Numbered from the stretch's first letter, positions 9,326-18,780 are shown. The stretch is 64,000 bases of DNA from Micrococcaceae bacterium Sec5.1 (GCA_039636795.1 CP143430.1:1054001-1118000), one strand, 5' to 3'. The notes: generated by a model from the sequence alone, not told the origin. A program made the numbers and translations.

Positions 9326-11284
9326 ATGCGGACCTCAACAGGAACAGTAACCCGTCGGATGACCGTGGCCCAGGCCGTGGTCGAGTTCCTCTCCAAGCAG
9401 TACACGGTGGATTCCATCAACGGGGTGGACTATCGCGAGCGCCTGATCCCGGGCATGTTCGGTATCTTCGGGCACGGCAACGTTGCCGGCGTTGGCCAGG
9501 CTTTGAAGCAGTACCAGGCAGCGGACCCGTCCATCATGCCGTACTACCAGGGCCGCAATGAGCAGGCCCAGGCGCACCAGGCCGTGGGGTACGCGCGGCA
9601 CACGCGCCGGCGCCAGACGTTCGCGATCAGCACGTCCATCGGTCCGGGTTCCTCGAATCTGCTCACCGGTGCTGCGTTGGCCACGACCAACCGGTTGCCG
9701 GTGCTGCTGCTCCCGAGCGACACGTTCGCCACCCGGGCAGCGGATCCTGTGCTGCAGCAGTTGGAGCTGCCGTACGCCTACGACATCACGGTCAATGATG
9801 CGTTCCGTCCGCTCTCGAAGTTCTTTGACCGGGTGTCGCGTCCGGAGCAGTTGTTCTCGGCCTTCCACCACGGCCTGCGCGTGTTGACGGACCCGGCCGA
9901 GACCGGAGCGGTGACCATTTCCTTGCCGCAGGACGTCCAGGCCGAGGCTTTGGACGTTCCGGAAGAATTCCTGGCCGAGCGTGAGTGGCGGATCCGCCGT
10001 CCCGAGGCCGAGGACGAGGACATTCGCCGCGCCGTCGAGGCCATCCGTGCCGCGAAGCGCCCCCTGATCATTGCCGGCGGCGGGGTGCTCTACGCCTACG
10101 CCAACGAGGAACTCGCCAGGTTCGCTGAGCTGACCGGCATTCCCGTGGGGAACACGCAGGCCGGAGTTGGGGTCCTGCCGTGGGACCACAAGCATTCCCT
10201 GGGTGCCATCGGGTCCACGGGCACGACGGCGGCCAACGCCATCGCCGCCGAGGCGGACCTGGTCATCGGGATCGGCACCCGGTACGAGGACTTCACCACC
10301 GCGTCCCGCACGGCGTTCCAGAACCCGGACGTGCGCTTTGTGAACATCAACGTCGCCCCGATCGATGCCTACAAGCACGGGACCACCATTCCGGTCGTCG
10401 CCGACGCCCGCAAGGCCCTGGTGAAACTGAATCAGGCACTGGGCGGCTACCGTGTGGGTGCTGATCTTGAAGAAAAGGTCGCGGCGGAGAAGAAACGCTG
10501 GAACGCGATCGTGGACGAAGCGTTTGATACCCGGTTCACGCCGTTGCCGGCGCAGAACGAGATCATCGGCGCCACGAACAAGGCCATGGATGACCAGGAC
10601 GTTGTCATCTGCGCCGCGGGTTCCCTGCCGGGTGACCTGCACAAAATGTGGCGGGTCCGGGACCCGTTCGGCTACCACGTGGAATATGCGTACTCCTGCA
10701 TGGGCTACGAAATCCCGGGCGGGTTGGGCGTGAAGCGCGCAGCACTGGCCGAAGCCGCTGCCGGCGGTCCCAACAGGGATGTCGTGGTGATGGTGGGGGA
10801 CGGGTCCTACCTGATGATGCACACCGAACTGGTCACCGCCGTCGCCGAACGCATCAAACTGATCGTGGTCCTCATCCAGAACCACGGCTACGCTTCCATC
10901 GGTTCGCTGTCCGAGTCGCTCGGTTCCCAGCGTTTCGGGACGCAGTACCGGGTCCTGGACAAGGAACAGCACAGTTTCGACGCCGGTGAGCACCTGCCGA
11001 TCGATCTGGCCACCAACGCCGAGTCCCTCGGCGCCAAGGTCATCCGGATCGAACCAGGCGAGAACGTCATCCAAGCCCTTGGCGCTGCCATCAAGGAAGC
11101 CAAGGCAGCCCCGGAAACCGGCCCGATCGTCATCCACGTCGAGTCCGATCCTCTGCTGGACGCGCCCAGCTCCGAATCCTGGTGGGACGTTCCCGTCTCC
11201 CAGATCTCCGAGCTCGAATCCACCCAACAGGCCTACACGACGTATACCGAGCACAAGAACCGCCAGCGCAAGCTGCTCGGCTGA
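9326..11284 (+). CDS. iolD: 3D-(3,5/4)-trihydroxycyclohexane-1,2-dione acylhydrolase (decyclizing)
   Basis: ThDP-dependent ring-opening hydrolase of myo-inositol catabolism, 652 residues (family usual ~640). The N-terminal domain has GIFGHGNVAGVGQAL and QNEQ-like ENEQ-region GRNEQAQAHQAVGYAR with the conserved Glu. The central Rossmann domain contains IAGGGVLYAYANEEL. The C-terminal domain has the ThDP/Mg motif starting VMVGDGSYLMMHTELV and ending in IQNHGYASIG. It starts seven bases after the barrel-protein stop. The four TPP signatures and cluster position make the assignment firm. Confidence 0.95.
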   Translation: MRTSTGTVTRRMTVAQAVVEFLSKQYTVDSINGVDYRERLIPGMFGIFGHGNVAGVGQALKQYQAADPSIMPYYQGRNEQAQAHQAVGYARHTRRRQTFAISTSIGPGSSNLLTGAALATTNRLPVLLLPSDTFATRAADPVLQQLELPYAYDITVNDAFRPLSKFFDRVSRPEQLFSAFHHGLRVLTDPAETGAVTISLPQDVQAEALDVPEEFLAEREWRIRRPEAEDEDIRRAVEAIRAAKRPLIIAGGGVLYAYANEELARFAELTGIPVGNTQAGVGVLPWDHKHSLGAIGSTGTTAANAIAAEADLVIGIGTRYEDFTTASRTAFQNPDVRFVNINVAPIDAYKHGTTIPVVADARKALVKLNQALGGYRVGADLEEKVAAEKKRWNAIVDEAFDTRFTPLPAQNEIIGATNKAMDDQDVVICAAGSLPGDLHKMWRVRDPFGYHVEYAYSCMGYEIPGGLGVKRAALAEAAAGGPNRDVVVMVGDGSYLMMHTELVTAVAERIKLIVVLIQNHGYASIGSLSESLGSQRFGTQYRVLDKEQHSFDAGEHLPIDLATNAESLGAKVIRIEPGENVIQALGAAIKEAKAAPETGPIVIHVESDPLLDAPSSESWWDVPVSQISELESTQQAYTTYTEHKNRQRKLLG

Positions 11285-11350
11285 TTCCCCACACATAGCC
11301 CCCGCCTCTAAAGCCACAGCTTTCAAAGCCACAGACCAAAGGAAGTCCGC

Positions 11351-12862
11351 ATGTCGACGACGACCACACTGACCACCATTAACCACTTCATCAACGGCGC
11401 CGAAACCGCAGGCGAAGGCGAACGCACCCAGCCCGTCTACAACCCGGCCACGGGGCAGGTGTCCGCCGAGTTGCGCCTGGCCAACGAGGCTGACCTGAAC
11501 ACTGCGGTGGCCGCGGCGAAGAAAGCTGCCCAGTCCTGGGGCGATATTTCCCTGGCGAAGCGCACGGGGGTGTTGTTCAAGTTCCGTGAGCTGGTGGCCG
11601 CGCACGTGGATGAGCTGGCCGAGTTGATCACGGCCGAGCACGGCAAGGTCCTTTCCGACGCGAAGGGCGAGATCGGCCGTGGCCTGGAAGTGATCGAGTT
11701 CGCCTGCGGCATTCCGCAGCTGCTCAAGGGTGACTACTCGGACCAGGTCTCCACCGGCATCGACGTGTTCTCCTTCCGCGAGCCCCTCGGCGTGGTGGCA
11801 GGTATCACCCCGTTCAACTTCCCCGTCATGGTGCCGTTGTGGATGGCGCCGATGGCCATCGCGACGGGTAACGCGTTCATCCTCAAGCCCTCCGAGCGTG
11901 ACCCCTCCGCGTCCATGCTCCTCGCGAACCTCTGGAAGCAGGCCGGCCTGCCTGACGGAGTGTTCCAGGTCCTGCACGGCGGGAAGGAAACGGTCGACGG
12001 GCTCCTGACCCACCCGGACGTGGACGGCATCTCCTTTGTTGGGTCGACCCCGATCGCGCAGTACGTGCATGAGACCGCCACGAAGCACGGCAAGCGGGTC
12101 CAGGCCTTGGGCGGGGCGAAGAACCACGCGATCGTGATGCCCGACGCGGACCTGGACAACGCCGCGGACCACCTCGCGGCAGCTGCTTTCGGCTCCGCGG
12201 GGGAGCGGTGCATGGCGATCTCCGTCGCGGTCGCCGTCGGGGACGCCGCGGACCTGATCGTGAAGAAAGTCCAGGAACGCGCCCTGGCCATCAAGGTGGC
12301 CAACGGCACCGAACCCGGTGCGGACATGGGCCCGGTCATCACCCCGGCCTCCAAGGAACGCATCGAACGGATCGTCACCGAAGCCGAAACCGCCGGCGCG
12401 GCCATGGTCGTGGACGGCCGGGACCTGGTGGTCCCCGGCCACGAAGAAGGCTTCTGGGTCGGCCCGACCGTGATTGATCATGTCAGCACCGAAATGACCG
12501 CGTACACGGAGGAAATCTTCGGACCGGTCCTGGTGGTGGTCCGTGTGGCGGACCTGGAGGAAGGGATCGCGTTGATCAACGCCAACCCTTACGGCAACGG
12601 CACCGCGATCTTCACCTCTTCGGGCGCCGCAGCCCGGAAATTCCAGCGCTCCGTCACCGTGGGCATGGTCGGGATCAACGTGCCCCTGCCCGTCCCCGTG
12701 GCCTACCACTCCTTCGGCGGGTGGAAGAACTCCCTCTTCGGCGACAAACACATCTACGGCCCCGAAGGCGTCTCCTTCTACACCCGCGGCAAGGTCATCA
12801 CCTCCCGCTGGCCCGAACCCACCCACGCCTCCGGCGCCTCCTACAACTTCCCCTCCAACTAA
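11351..12862 (+). CDS. iolA: Methylmalonate-semialdehyde dehydrogenase (CoA-acylating)
   Basis: Aldehyde dehydrogenase superfamily, 503 residues. It oxidises malonate semialdehyde from inositol (and methylmalonate semialdehyde from valine) to acetyl-CoA or propionyl-CoA with NAD. Visible landmarks: GITPFNFPVMVPLWM (cofactor-binding region), FVGSTPIAQYVHE, LGGAKNHAIVMPDADLD and the catalytic Cys in FGSAGERCMAISVAV. The F-N-F-P and GERCMA phrases separate MmsA/IolA from ordinary ALDHs. The 66-base gap from iolD contains the direct repeat AAAGCCACAG but no promoter that I recognise. An AGGAAG ribosome site precedes the ATG. Confidence 0.95.
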   Translation: MSTTTTLTTINHFINGAETAGEGERTQPVYNPATGQVSAELRLANEADLNTAVAAAKKAAQSWGDISLAKRTGVLFKFRELVAAHVDELAELITAEHGKVLSDAKGEIGRGLEVIEFACGIPQLLKGDYSDQVSTGIDVFSFREPLGVVAGITPFNFPVMVPLWMAPMAIATGNAFILKPSERDPSASMLLANLWKQAGLPDGVFQVLHGGKETVDGLLTHPDVDGISFVGSTPIAQYVHETATKHGKRVQALGGAKNHAIVMPDADLDNAADHLAAAAFGSAGERCMAISVAVAVGDAADLIVKKVQERALAIKVANGTEPGADMGPVITPASKERIERIVTEAETAGAAMVVDGRDLVVPGHEEGFWVGPTVIDHVSTEMTAYTEEIFGPVLVVVRVADLEEGIALINANPYGNGTAIFTSSGAAARKFQRSVTVGMVGINVPLPVPVAYHSFGGWKNSLFGDKHIYGPEGVSFYTRGKVITSRWPEPTHASGASYNFPSN

Positions 12863-12898
12863 CCCCAGGTTCTGGCCCTAGAGAAAGACACCGCTGTC

Positions 12899-13816
12899 AT
12901 GACTGACGTCGAGAACAAGCTCATCATCGGCACCGCCCCCGACTCCTGGGGCGTGTGGTTTGCCGATGACCCCCAGCAGACTCCGTGGGAACGGTTCCTG
13001 GATGAGGTTGCTGAATCCGGCTACAAATGGATTGAACTGGGTCCGTACGGCTACCTGCCGAACGACCCCACCCGCCTGGCAGAAGAGCTCAAGCAGCGCG
13101 ACCTGAAGGTTACGGCAGGAACGGTCTTCACGGCCTTCCACCGCGGCGCCAAGCAGTATGACGAAGCCTGGGAGCCGGCACGCAAGGTGGCCGAACTGAC
13201 TGCGGCCATGGGTGGCGAACACATTGTGGTTATCCCCGCGATGTGGCGGGACGACGTCACGGGCGAGGCCGTAGAGAACGGCGAACTGACCGACGAGCAG
13301 TGGGCTGATCTCTTCGCAGGCCACAACCGGATGGGCAAGGTCCTGTTGGAGGACTTTGGCCTGCACCAGCAGTTCCACTCCCACGCTGACTCCCACGTTG
13401 GCGCGCAGCAGGACATCGAAACCCTCTTGGCGGCAACGGATCCGCGGTACCTGAACCTTTGCCTGGATACAGGCCACGCGGAGTACTGTGGCGCTTCCAG
13501 CTTGGAGCTCATCAAGAATTACCCGGACCGGATCGGCTACCTGCACCTGAAGCAGATCAACCCGGAGATCCTGGCGGAGGTCAACGAGAAGAACATGACC
13601 TGGGCTGCGGCGAACCTGGCCGGCGTCATGACCGAACCGCCGAACGGCCTCCCGGACCTGCGCGCCGTCATCGAAGCTGTGGAAGGCCTCAACCGGCCGA
13701 TCTTCGGCATCGTGGAGCAGGACATGTACCCGGTAGCGTTCGATGTACCGATGCCCATCGCCAAGCGAACCCGCAACTACTTGCTTTCCTGCGGCTCCCG
13801 CACGCGGGTCCAGTAA
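12899..13816 (+). CDS. iolE: Inosose dehydratase, TIM-barrel protein
   Basis: 305 residues, xylose-isomerase-like TIM-barrel fold. N-terminus with GTAPDSWGVWFADDP, then FLDEVAESGYKWIELGPYGY. Metal-ligand candidates lie in HQQFHSHADSHVGAQQDI, CLDTGHAEYCG and GYLHLKQINPE. In the iol pathway IolE dehydrates 2-keto-myo-inositol to the diketone hydrolysed by IolD. The assignment over IolI/IolH rests on gene order (as in Corynebacterium) and on iolH being separately recognisable downstream. 36 bases after iolA; the ribosome site is weak. Confidence 0.82.
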   Translation: MTDVENKLIIGTAPDSWGVWFADDPQQTPWERFLDEVAESGYKWIELGPYGYLPNDPTRLAEELKQRDLKVTAGTVFTAFHRGAKQYDEAWEPARKVAELTAAMGGEHIVVIPAMWRDDVTGEAVENGELTDEQWADLFAGHNRMGKVLLEDFGLHQQFHSHADSHVGAQQDIETLLAATDPRYLNLCLDTGHAEYCGASSLELIKNYPDRIGYLHLKQINPEILAEVNEKNMTWAAANLAGVMTEPPNGLPDLRAVIEAVEGLNRPIFGIVEQDMYPVAFDVPMPIAKRTRNYLLSCGSRTRVQ

Positions 13817-13845
13817 CAAGAACCAACCTCACGAAGGATAGAAAA

Positions 13846-14859
13846 GTGACAAAGATTCTCCGCGTTGCCGTCATCGGCGCAGGCCGCATGGGTGCGGACC
13901 ACATCAAGCGCCTCAGCACCCGCATCCACGGCGCTGAAGTAGCCGCCGTCGTCGATGTTGACCTTGCCCGCGCGCAGGCTGCCGTTGAAGGGATCGACGG
14001 CGCCGTGGCGCTGTCCAGTGCCGATGAGGCGCTGAACAATGGTGACGTCAACGCCGTCCTGATCGCCACGCCGGGCTTCCTGCACGAGGAAATCCTGTAC
14101 AAGGCGTTGGAGAAGGACTTCCCGATTCTCTGTGAGAAGCCGCTGACGCCGGATGCAGAAAGCGCGTGGAAGGTTGTCCAGGCTGAACTGGCATTGGGCC
14201 ACAAGCGCATTCAGGTGGGTTTCATGCGCCGTTTCGATGCCGAGTACTCGGCGCTGGGTTCGATCATCCGCAACAGTGAATTGGGGGAGCTGTTGATGTT
14301 GCACCACCAGCACCGCAACCCCAGCACACCTGAAGGCTTCACCAACGAGATGCTGATCAACGACTCCGTGGTCCATGAGTTCGATGCCATCCGTTACTTC
14401 ACCGGCGAGGAAATCACGTCCGTGCAGGTCCGCTTGGGGAAGCCTACGCGCAACGCCCCGAATGGCCAGCACGATCCCCAGCATGTGCTGCTCGAAACCG
14501 AGTCCGGCGTGTTGGCCGACGTCGAGATTTACGTCAACGCCAAGTTCGGCTACCAGGTTGCCACGCAGGCGTCCTTCGAGGACGGCATTGTCAGCATCGG
14601 CGGGGACAGCGGCCCTTACATCCAGTCCGCTGGCAAGTGGGGCGGCAGCGTCACTCCGGGATTCGAGGAGCGCTTCGGTGCAGCGTACGACGTCGAGGTG
14701 CAGGCTTGGGTGGATGCCGCCCTTCGCGGCGAAATCGGTGGTCCCACCGCCTGGGACGGTTATGCCACCGCTGCCTGCTGCGAGGCCGGCGTCGAGGCGC
14801 AGAAGTCTGGCGAAAAGGTCAAGGTCCAGTTGAACACCAAGCCGGATCTCTACAAGTAG
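13846..14859 (+). CDS. iolG: Inositol 2-dehydrogenase
   Basis: Gfo/Idh/MocA oxidoreductase, 337 residues from the GTG at 13846, chosen because GAAGGA precedes it and VAVIGAGRMGADHIK (NAD-binding GxGxxG) follows within ten residues. The frame is open far upstream, but that stretch overlaps iolE in another frame and is not coding. Catalytic features: CEKPL in LCEKPLTPD, and the active-site Asp/His region in NDSVVHEFDAIRYFTG. It oxidises myo-inositol to 2-keto-myo-inositol, the first pathway step. Confidence 0.93.
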   Translation: MTKILRVAVIGAGRMGADHIKRLSTRIHGAEVAAVVDVDLARAQAAVEGIDGAVALSSADEALNNGDVNAVLIATPGFLHEEILYKALEKDFPILCEKPLTPDAESAWKVVQAELALGHKRIQVGFMRRFDAEYSALGSIIRNSELGELLMLHHQHRNPSTPEGFTNEMLINDSVVHEFDAIRYFTGEEITSVQVRLGKPTRNAPNGQHDPQHVLLETESGVLADVEIYVNAKFGYQVATQASFEDGIVSIGGDSGPYIQSAGKWGGSVTPGFEERFGAAYDVEVQAWVDAALRGEIGGPTAWDGYATAACCEAGVEAQKSGEKVKVQLNTKPDLYK

Positions 14860-14869
14860 GGACACTGAT

Positions 14870-15742
14870 ATGAAGATTGCCCTTGATCCCACTCCGTTCC
14901 ATCACAGCCATACGCTGCTTGAGTTCCCGCGTGTGGCAGCTGATCTCGGATATAAGTACCTTCAGATGACCCCGCATGCGGACCTCATCCCGTTCTTCAA
15001 CCACCCCAAGGCTGACGATGAGCTTGTGGCCAAGCTGAAGGCAGCGTGCAAGGATGCCGGCGTCGAAATCGCCTCCATCTTGCCCGTCCTGCGGTGGTCC
15101 GGACCCGATGAGGACGCCCGGGAAGCTGGGGTCCGCTACTGGAAGCGGGCCATCCAGATCGCGGTCGACCTCGGGGTACAGACCATGAACACGGAGTTCA
15201 GTGGCCGTCCGGAGAAGGCCGAGGAGTCTGAACGCGCGTTCTACCGCTCCATGGAGGAACTCCTGCCGATCATCGAGCGCGAAGACATGGATGTGCTCAT
15301 TGATCCCCATCCGGACGACTTCGTGGAGGACGGACTGGCCGCGCTGCGCGTGATCCGGGGCGTGAACTCCCCGAACATCGGCATGGTCTACGTTGCCTCG
15401 CATACTTTCCATATGGGCAACAAGCCGTTGGAGATCATGCATGCCGCCGGCGACAAGCTCCGGCTGGTGCACGTCTCCGACACGATGAACCACCATGCCT
15501 CACACGGCCTCAGGTACATCACCAACCCGCCGGGCAACGCTGTACGCGTCCACCAGCACCTCAAAATCGGTGACGGGGACGTGAACTGGGACGAGTTCTT
15601 CGGTGGCTTGAAGGAGATCGGATTCCTGGATAAAGAGAACACCGTCATGGTTTCTTCTGTGTTCGCAGAGGACGACAATGCCGAGGACGTTTCCAGGTAC
15701 CAGCTCAAGACGATGAACGACTACATCGCCGGGACAAAATAG
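14870..15742 (+). CDS. iolH: IolH-like sugar phosphate isomerase/epimerase
   Basis: 290 residues, TIM-barrel protein starting MKIALDPTPFHHSHTLLEFP, a start typical of actinobacterial IolH. Metal-site phrases include DVLIDPHPDDFVEDG, VASHTFHMGN and LVHVSDTMNHHASHG. It starts ten bases after iolG and is the last gene of the operon, ending 18 bases before a bidirectional terminator. The exact reaction of IolH is not settled; an accessory isomerase role is inferred. Confidence 0.85.
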   Translation: MKIALDPTPFHHSHTLLEFPRVAADLGYKYLQMTPHADLIPFFNHPKADDELVAKLKAACKDAGVEIASILPVLRWSGPDEDAREAGVRYWKRAIQIAVDLGVQTMNTEFSGRPEKAEESERAFYRSMEELLPIIEREDMDVLIDPHPDDFVEDGLAALRVIRGVNSPNIGMVYVASHTFHMGNKPLEIMHAAGDKLRLVHVSDTMNHHASHGLRYITNPPGNAVRVHQHLKIGDGDVNWDEFFGGLKEIGFLDKENTVMVSSVFAEDDNAEDVSRYQLKTMNDYIAGTK

Positions 15743-15760
15743 GTAGTTTGTGTACGGCTA

Positions 15761-15789
15761 AGGCCCCCTGGACGTCATCCAGGGGGCCT
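15761..15789. terminator. Bidirectional terminator between iolH and iolB
   Basis: Perfect 12-bp stem AGGCCCCCTGGA (15761-15772) with its complement (15778-15789), 5-base loop, T-rich on the plus side. It lies between two convergent operons. Confidence 0.9.
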
Positions 15790-15813
15790 TTCGCTGTGCA
15801 CAGGCTCGGGAGG

Positions 15814-16707
15814 TTAGGCGCCGAACGGGAGCCTGGGGTCCACGTCCTGGCCGTCCCAGGTCTGGCGGATCCAGCCGTGGTGGGGGTCATCGCTGATGAG
15901 CCAGTCGCGGACGCGTCCGGGCCCTGCCATGACGTTCAGGTAGTAGAGGTCATAGCCCGGAGCTGCCATCGCCGGTCCGTGCCAGCCGTAGGGGACCAGG
16001 ACTACGTCACCGGTGCGGACCTCAGCCGAAACATCAATGGGCCGGTCATCGGAGGCGTAGACGCGGGCGTAGCCGATTGCGTCTGAGTCCGCCGGGGCAG
16101 GCGAATCCGGGGCAACGCGCGATTCGAAGTAGTAGATCTCCTCCAGGCTGGTCTCGCCTTCCTTCTCCTCATCGTGCTTGTGGGGAGGGTAGGAGGACCA
16201 ATTGCCGGCAGGGGTGATGACCTCGCAAACAATGAAGCGATCGGCTTCCAGCGCGGCCGGCGTGCCGAAGTTGTGGACCTGCCGGGAGCAGTTGCCCGCC
16301 CCACGCAGCTCGACGGGGGTCTCGGCTGCCGTGACCAGACGGGTGGGGTACCCGGCCTTGGCCGGTGCGGTCGCGACTGCCACCCTGCCGCCGTCGTGCG
16401 AGCTGATGGTGACTGCCTTATCGATACCCGTGTACAGGACGTCACTCGGCCCGTGGAAAACCGATTGCCGGCCCGCGAGGCTGTACGCGTCGTCGTCGAC
16501 CGTGACGGTAAACGAACCGCTCAACGGAACCACAATGCGCTCTTCCGCAGCTGCAGGAAGTTCGACGGCGGTACCAGCCTCAAGCGTCGCAACCTTCAGT
16601 CCCGTATGGGCCCAGCCGTCGATCGCGAGAGTGGAATCGGAAGTGCCGAGCGAGATGTCCCACTTGCCGTCGGTGGCGGTTCCCAGCGGGTAGACCCAGT
16701 TGGCCAT
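15814..16707 (-). CDS. iolB: 5-deoxy-glucuronate isomerase
   Basis: 297 residues, bicupin IolB. It isomerises 5-deoxy-glucuronate to 2-deoxy-5-keto-gluconate, the substrate of IolC. The metal-binding cupin motif is visible in YPPHKHDEEKEGETSLEEIYYFE and the second set in VPYGWHGPAMAAPGYDLYYLNVMAGP. It is on the opposite strand to the main operon, 17 bases downstream of the GntR regulator gene, so regulator and iolB form one transcript. The split from the rest of the pathway genes is unusual next to Corynebacterium, where iolB lies inside the operon. Confidence 0.95.
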   Translation of the reverse strand: MANWVYPLGTATDGKWDISLGTSDSTLAIDGWAHTGLKVATLEAGTAVELPAAAEERIVVPLSGSFTVTVDDDAYSLAGRQSVFHGPSDVLYTGIDKAVTISSHDGGRVAVATAPAKAGYPTRLVTAAETPVELRGAGNCSRQVHNFGTPAALEADRFIVCEVITPAGNWSSYPPHKHDEEKEGETSLEEIYYFESRVAPDSPAPADSDAIGYARVYASDDRPIDVSAEVRTGDVVLVPYGWHGPAMAAPGYDLYYLNVMAGPGRVRDWLISDDPHHGWIRQTWDGQDVDPRLPFGA

Positions 16708-16724
16708 AAGTATGTGTCCTTGCG

Positions 16725-17465
16725 TTAGCGCTGTACGAGTGTCATTTCAAAGCTGTAGGAATCGGCGCGGTAGACGTGGTGGCCCGTTTCAACCATGCGT
16801 CCCGTGTCGTCCACCGCGGTGCGCTCCATGGTCACAAGCGCCGAACCTACTTCGGCTTCGAGGAGCGGAGCCTGGTAGTCGTTGGCGATCATGGCGCCGA
16901 TGCGCTGGGATGCCAACCGAAAATTCACGCCGCCGCGACGAAGGATGGAATAGAGTCCCTCACTGGAGAGCTGGGCTTCGTCCATGCTGGTGATGTCGTC
17001 ACGGACCCAGTTCTCCATGAGTGCAAGGGGCTTGCCGCCAACCTTGCGCAGGCGGGTGAAGTGGTAGACCTTTGACCCGGGCGGCAGCTGAAGTGCGGTG
17101 AGGGTGGCGGCGTCGGCCTCCACGTGGGAGAAGCTGAGCACATCCGTGGTGGGTTTCTTGCCGTTATTGCTCAGGTCATCGTAAAGGCTGGAGAGCTCCA
17201 GCGGCCGCCGGACCTGGCTTGAAACAACCTGCGTGCCAACGCCGCGTTTACGGACCAGGAGGCCGGAGCGGACCAGTTCGTCCATGGCCTTTCGCATAGT
17301 GGGGCGAGACAGGTTCAGCTGCGCTGCAAGGTCGATTTCGTTGTCCAACCTGCTGCCCGGTTCCAGGACGCCGCTGTGGATGGCGGCTTCGATTCCCTGG
17401 ACCACTTGGTGATAGAGCGGCACCGGAGACGAACGGTCGATGCTGAGGCTGAGTTGGTTCGCCAC
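16725..17465 (-). CDS. iolR: GntR-family (HutC-type) transcriptional regulator, probable IolR
   Basis: 246 residues. Winged helix-turn-helix at about 15-80 (PLYHQVVQGIEAAIHSG, then LNLSRPTMRKAMDELVRSGL), followed by a UTRA effector domain (PGSKVYHFTRLRKVGGKPLALMENWV). First gene of a minus-strand operon with iolB. Its promoter region contains copies of the same motif found at the other inositol promoters, so it probably represses itself and the island, with an inositol-derived ligand relieving it. The operator assignment is an inference from motif distribution. Confidence 0.88.
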   Translation of the reverse strand: MANQLSLSIDRSSPVPLYHQVVQGIEAAIHSGVLEPGSRLDNEIDLAAQLNLSRPTMRKAMDELVRSGLLVRKRGVGTQVVSSQVRRPLELSSLYDDLSNNGKKPTTDVLSFSHVEADAATLTALQLPPGSKVYHFTRLRKVGGKPLALMENWVRDDITSMDEAQLSSEGLYSILRRGGVNFRLASQRIGAMIANDYQAPLLEAEVGSALVTMERTAVDDTGRMVETGHHVYRADSYSFEMTLVQR

Positions 17466-17524
17466 GGGTTTCTCCTAGCCTGCGGAAGCCCGGCCGGGGA
17501 AGCGGTATCCCGGCCGGATGGATG

Positions 17525-17560
17525 AGTATGTCCGCTCATGTTCTCTTGATAGGACATACT
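17525..17560. promoter_or_regulatory. Operator region of iolR
   Basis: AGTATGTCC (17525-17533) and GGACATACT (17552-17560) are a perfect 9-bp inverted repeat 18 bases apart. The right part, CTTGATAGGACATA (17545-17558), matches the inositol operator at most positions. It is 60-95 bases upstream of the iolR start, in the 308-base divergent gap shared with the importer operon. Confidence 0.65.
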
Positions 17561-17661
17561 GCCTTTTTCTGATAATAGCAGCCGGGCTGTGCTGGTCAAG
17601 GAAGTGGGTCCAGGCTCTGTCGCGGCGTCATCTACTCGAGGAACTTACGTAAAAACATCCT

Positions 17662-17708
17662 AATGTCAGGACAAACTATTGACAAAGTGTGAGACGAGTC
17701 ACCATGAT
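17662..17708 (+). promoter_or_regulatory. Operator and promoter of the inositol ABC importer
   Basis: Operator AATGTCAGGACAAA (17662-17675) immediately precedes TTGACA (17679-17684) and a -10-like CATGAT (17703-17708, 18-base spacing). The first gene starts at 17774 after an AAAGGAGA ribosome site. Confidence 0.65.
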
Positions 17709-17773
17709 CGAGGTAGCAGGCGATCCGGGCACGAGTCCCCGGACGCCCGAAGCTGACATCAAAGGAGATAACG

Positions 17774-18769
17774 GTGGCAAAATTCTCGTGGCGCAAAGCG
17801 GCGGTCGTCGCAGCAGTGGTTCCATTGGTGGCCCTGAGCGCCTGTTCGAGCCAGGGCGGCAAACCGGCTGATTCCGGGGGAGGTGCAGCTGCCGGACAAG
17901 CAGCCAGCACTGCACGCATCAAGGTGGCCCTCATTACGCACGCAGCGGCGGGTGACACCTTCTGGGATATTGTCCGCAAGGGTGCAGAGGAAGCATCAAG
18001 CAAGGACAACGTGGAACTCCTGTACACCAGCGATCCCGAAGCCGGGCGCCAGGCACAGCTTGTTCAGCAGGCCATCGACCAGAAGGTTGACGGCATTGCG
18101 GTCACACTGGCAACTCCGGACGCCCTGAAGGATGTGCTGAAGAAAGCCACCGCTGCGGGTATCCCAGTTGTGAGCCTCAACGCTGGTGAATCCGTTTCCA
18201 GCCAGCTGGGTGCTTTCACCCACTTCGGCTCCAACGAGCAGCTTGCAGGTGAGGCGGTGGGCACCCGGCTGGCTTCAGAGGGCTACAAGCACCCCGTTTG
18301 CGTCATCCAGCAGCAGGGCCACGTGGGTCTGGAAGCGCGCTGCGCCGGCGTGAAAGCCAAGGTTCCGGCAACGGAAATCCTCTACGTCGACGGCAAGGAC
18401 ATGACCGCGGTCCAGTCAACGGCCACGGCTAAACTCCAGGCATCCAAAGATGCTGATGTGATCATCGGTCTCGGCGCCCCCATCACCCTCACCTTGCTCA
18501 AGTCCGTTACTGACGCCAGCAGTTCGGCCAAGGTGGCCAGCTTCGACCTCAATGCCGATCTCGCCCAGAAGATCGTAGACGGCCAAGTGATCTTCACCGT
18601 TGACCAGCAGCCATGGCTTCAGGGCTACATGTCAGTTGACGCCCTGTGGCAGGCAAAGCGCGGCGGCTTCAAGATCGGCGGCGGCCAGCCTGTCCTGACC
18701 GGACCCACCATCGTGGACAAGTCCAATGCTTCCGACGTCCTCAAATTCGCCCAGCAGGGCGTCCGCTAG
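17774..18769 (+). CDS. ABC transporter substrate-binding lipoprotein, probable inositol/sugar
   Basis: 331 residues, ribose/galactose-type periplasmic binding protein. The signal peptide ends in a lipobox (VALSACSS), so it is membrane-tethered. The body has KVALITHAAAGDTFWDIVRKG, QQAIDQKVDGIAVTLATPDA and GLGAPITLTLLKSV. GTG start at 17774 with AAAGGAGA five bases upstream. The cargo is inferred to be myo-inositol or a related cyclitol from the operator upstream and flanking genes; no MFS-type IolT is in the window. A hairpin separates it from the permease gene. Confidence 0.85.
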   Translation: MAKFSWRKAAVVAAVVPLVALSACSSQGGKPADSGGGAAAGQAASTARIKVALITHAAAGDTFWDIVRKGAEEASSKDNVELLYTSDPEAGRQAQLVQQAIDQKVDGIAVTLATPDALKDVLKKATAAGIPVVSLNAGESVSSQLGAFTHFGSNEQLAGEAVGTRLASEGYKHPVCVIQQQGHVGLEARCAGVKAKVPATEILYVDGKDMTAVQSTATAKLQASKDADVIIGLGAPITLTLLKSVTDASSSAKVASFDLNADLAQKIVDGQVIFTVDQQPWLQGYMSVDALWQAKRGGFKIGGGQPVLTGPTIVDKSNASDVLKFAQQGVR

Positions 18770-18780
18770 ATCCCGGCATC

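Noticed and set aside
9335..12826. 1163-residue open frame on the minus strand across iolD and iolA
   Set aside because: It is antisense to two certain genes; the composition (His/Gly/Asp/Val-rich, no recognisable domain) is typical of frames opposite high-GC coding DNA.
13459..13845. Longer 5' extension of iolG
   Set aside because: The stretch is a shadow of iolE; GTG 13846 has a ribosome site and the dinucleotide-binding motif follows at once.
16722..16735. TTAGCGCTGTAC near the iolR/iolB junction as a second LacI operator
   Set aside because: It only partly matches TGTAGCGCTACA and includes the iolR stop codon and last codons, so chance is the simpler reading.
17501..17560. Riboswitch in the iolR/importer gap
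   Set aside because: The only structure found is the operator-type inverted repeat, shared as a motif with other promoters; no aptamer-like pattern was seen.
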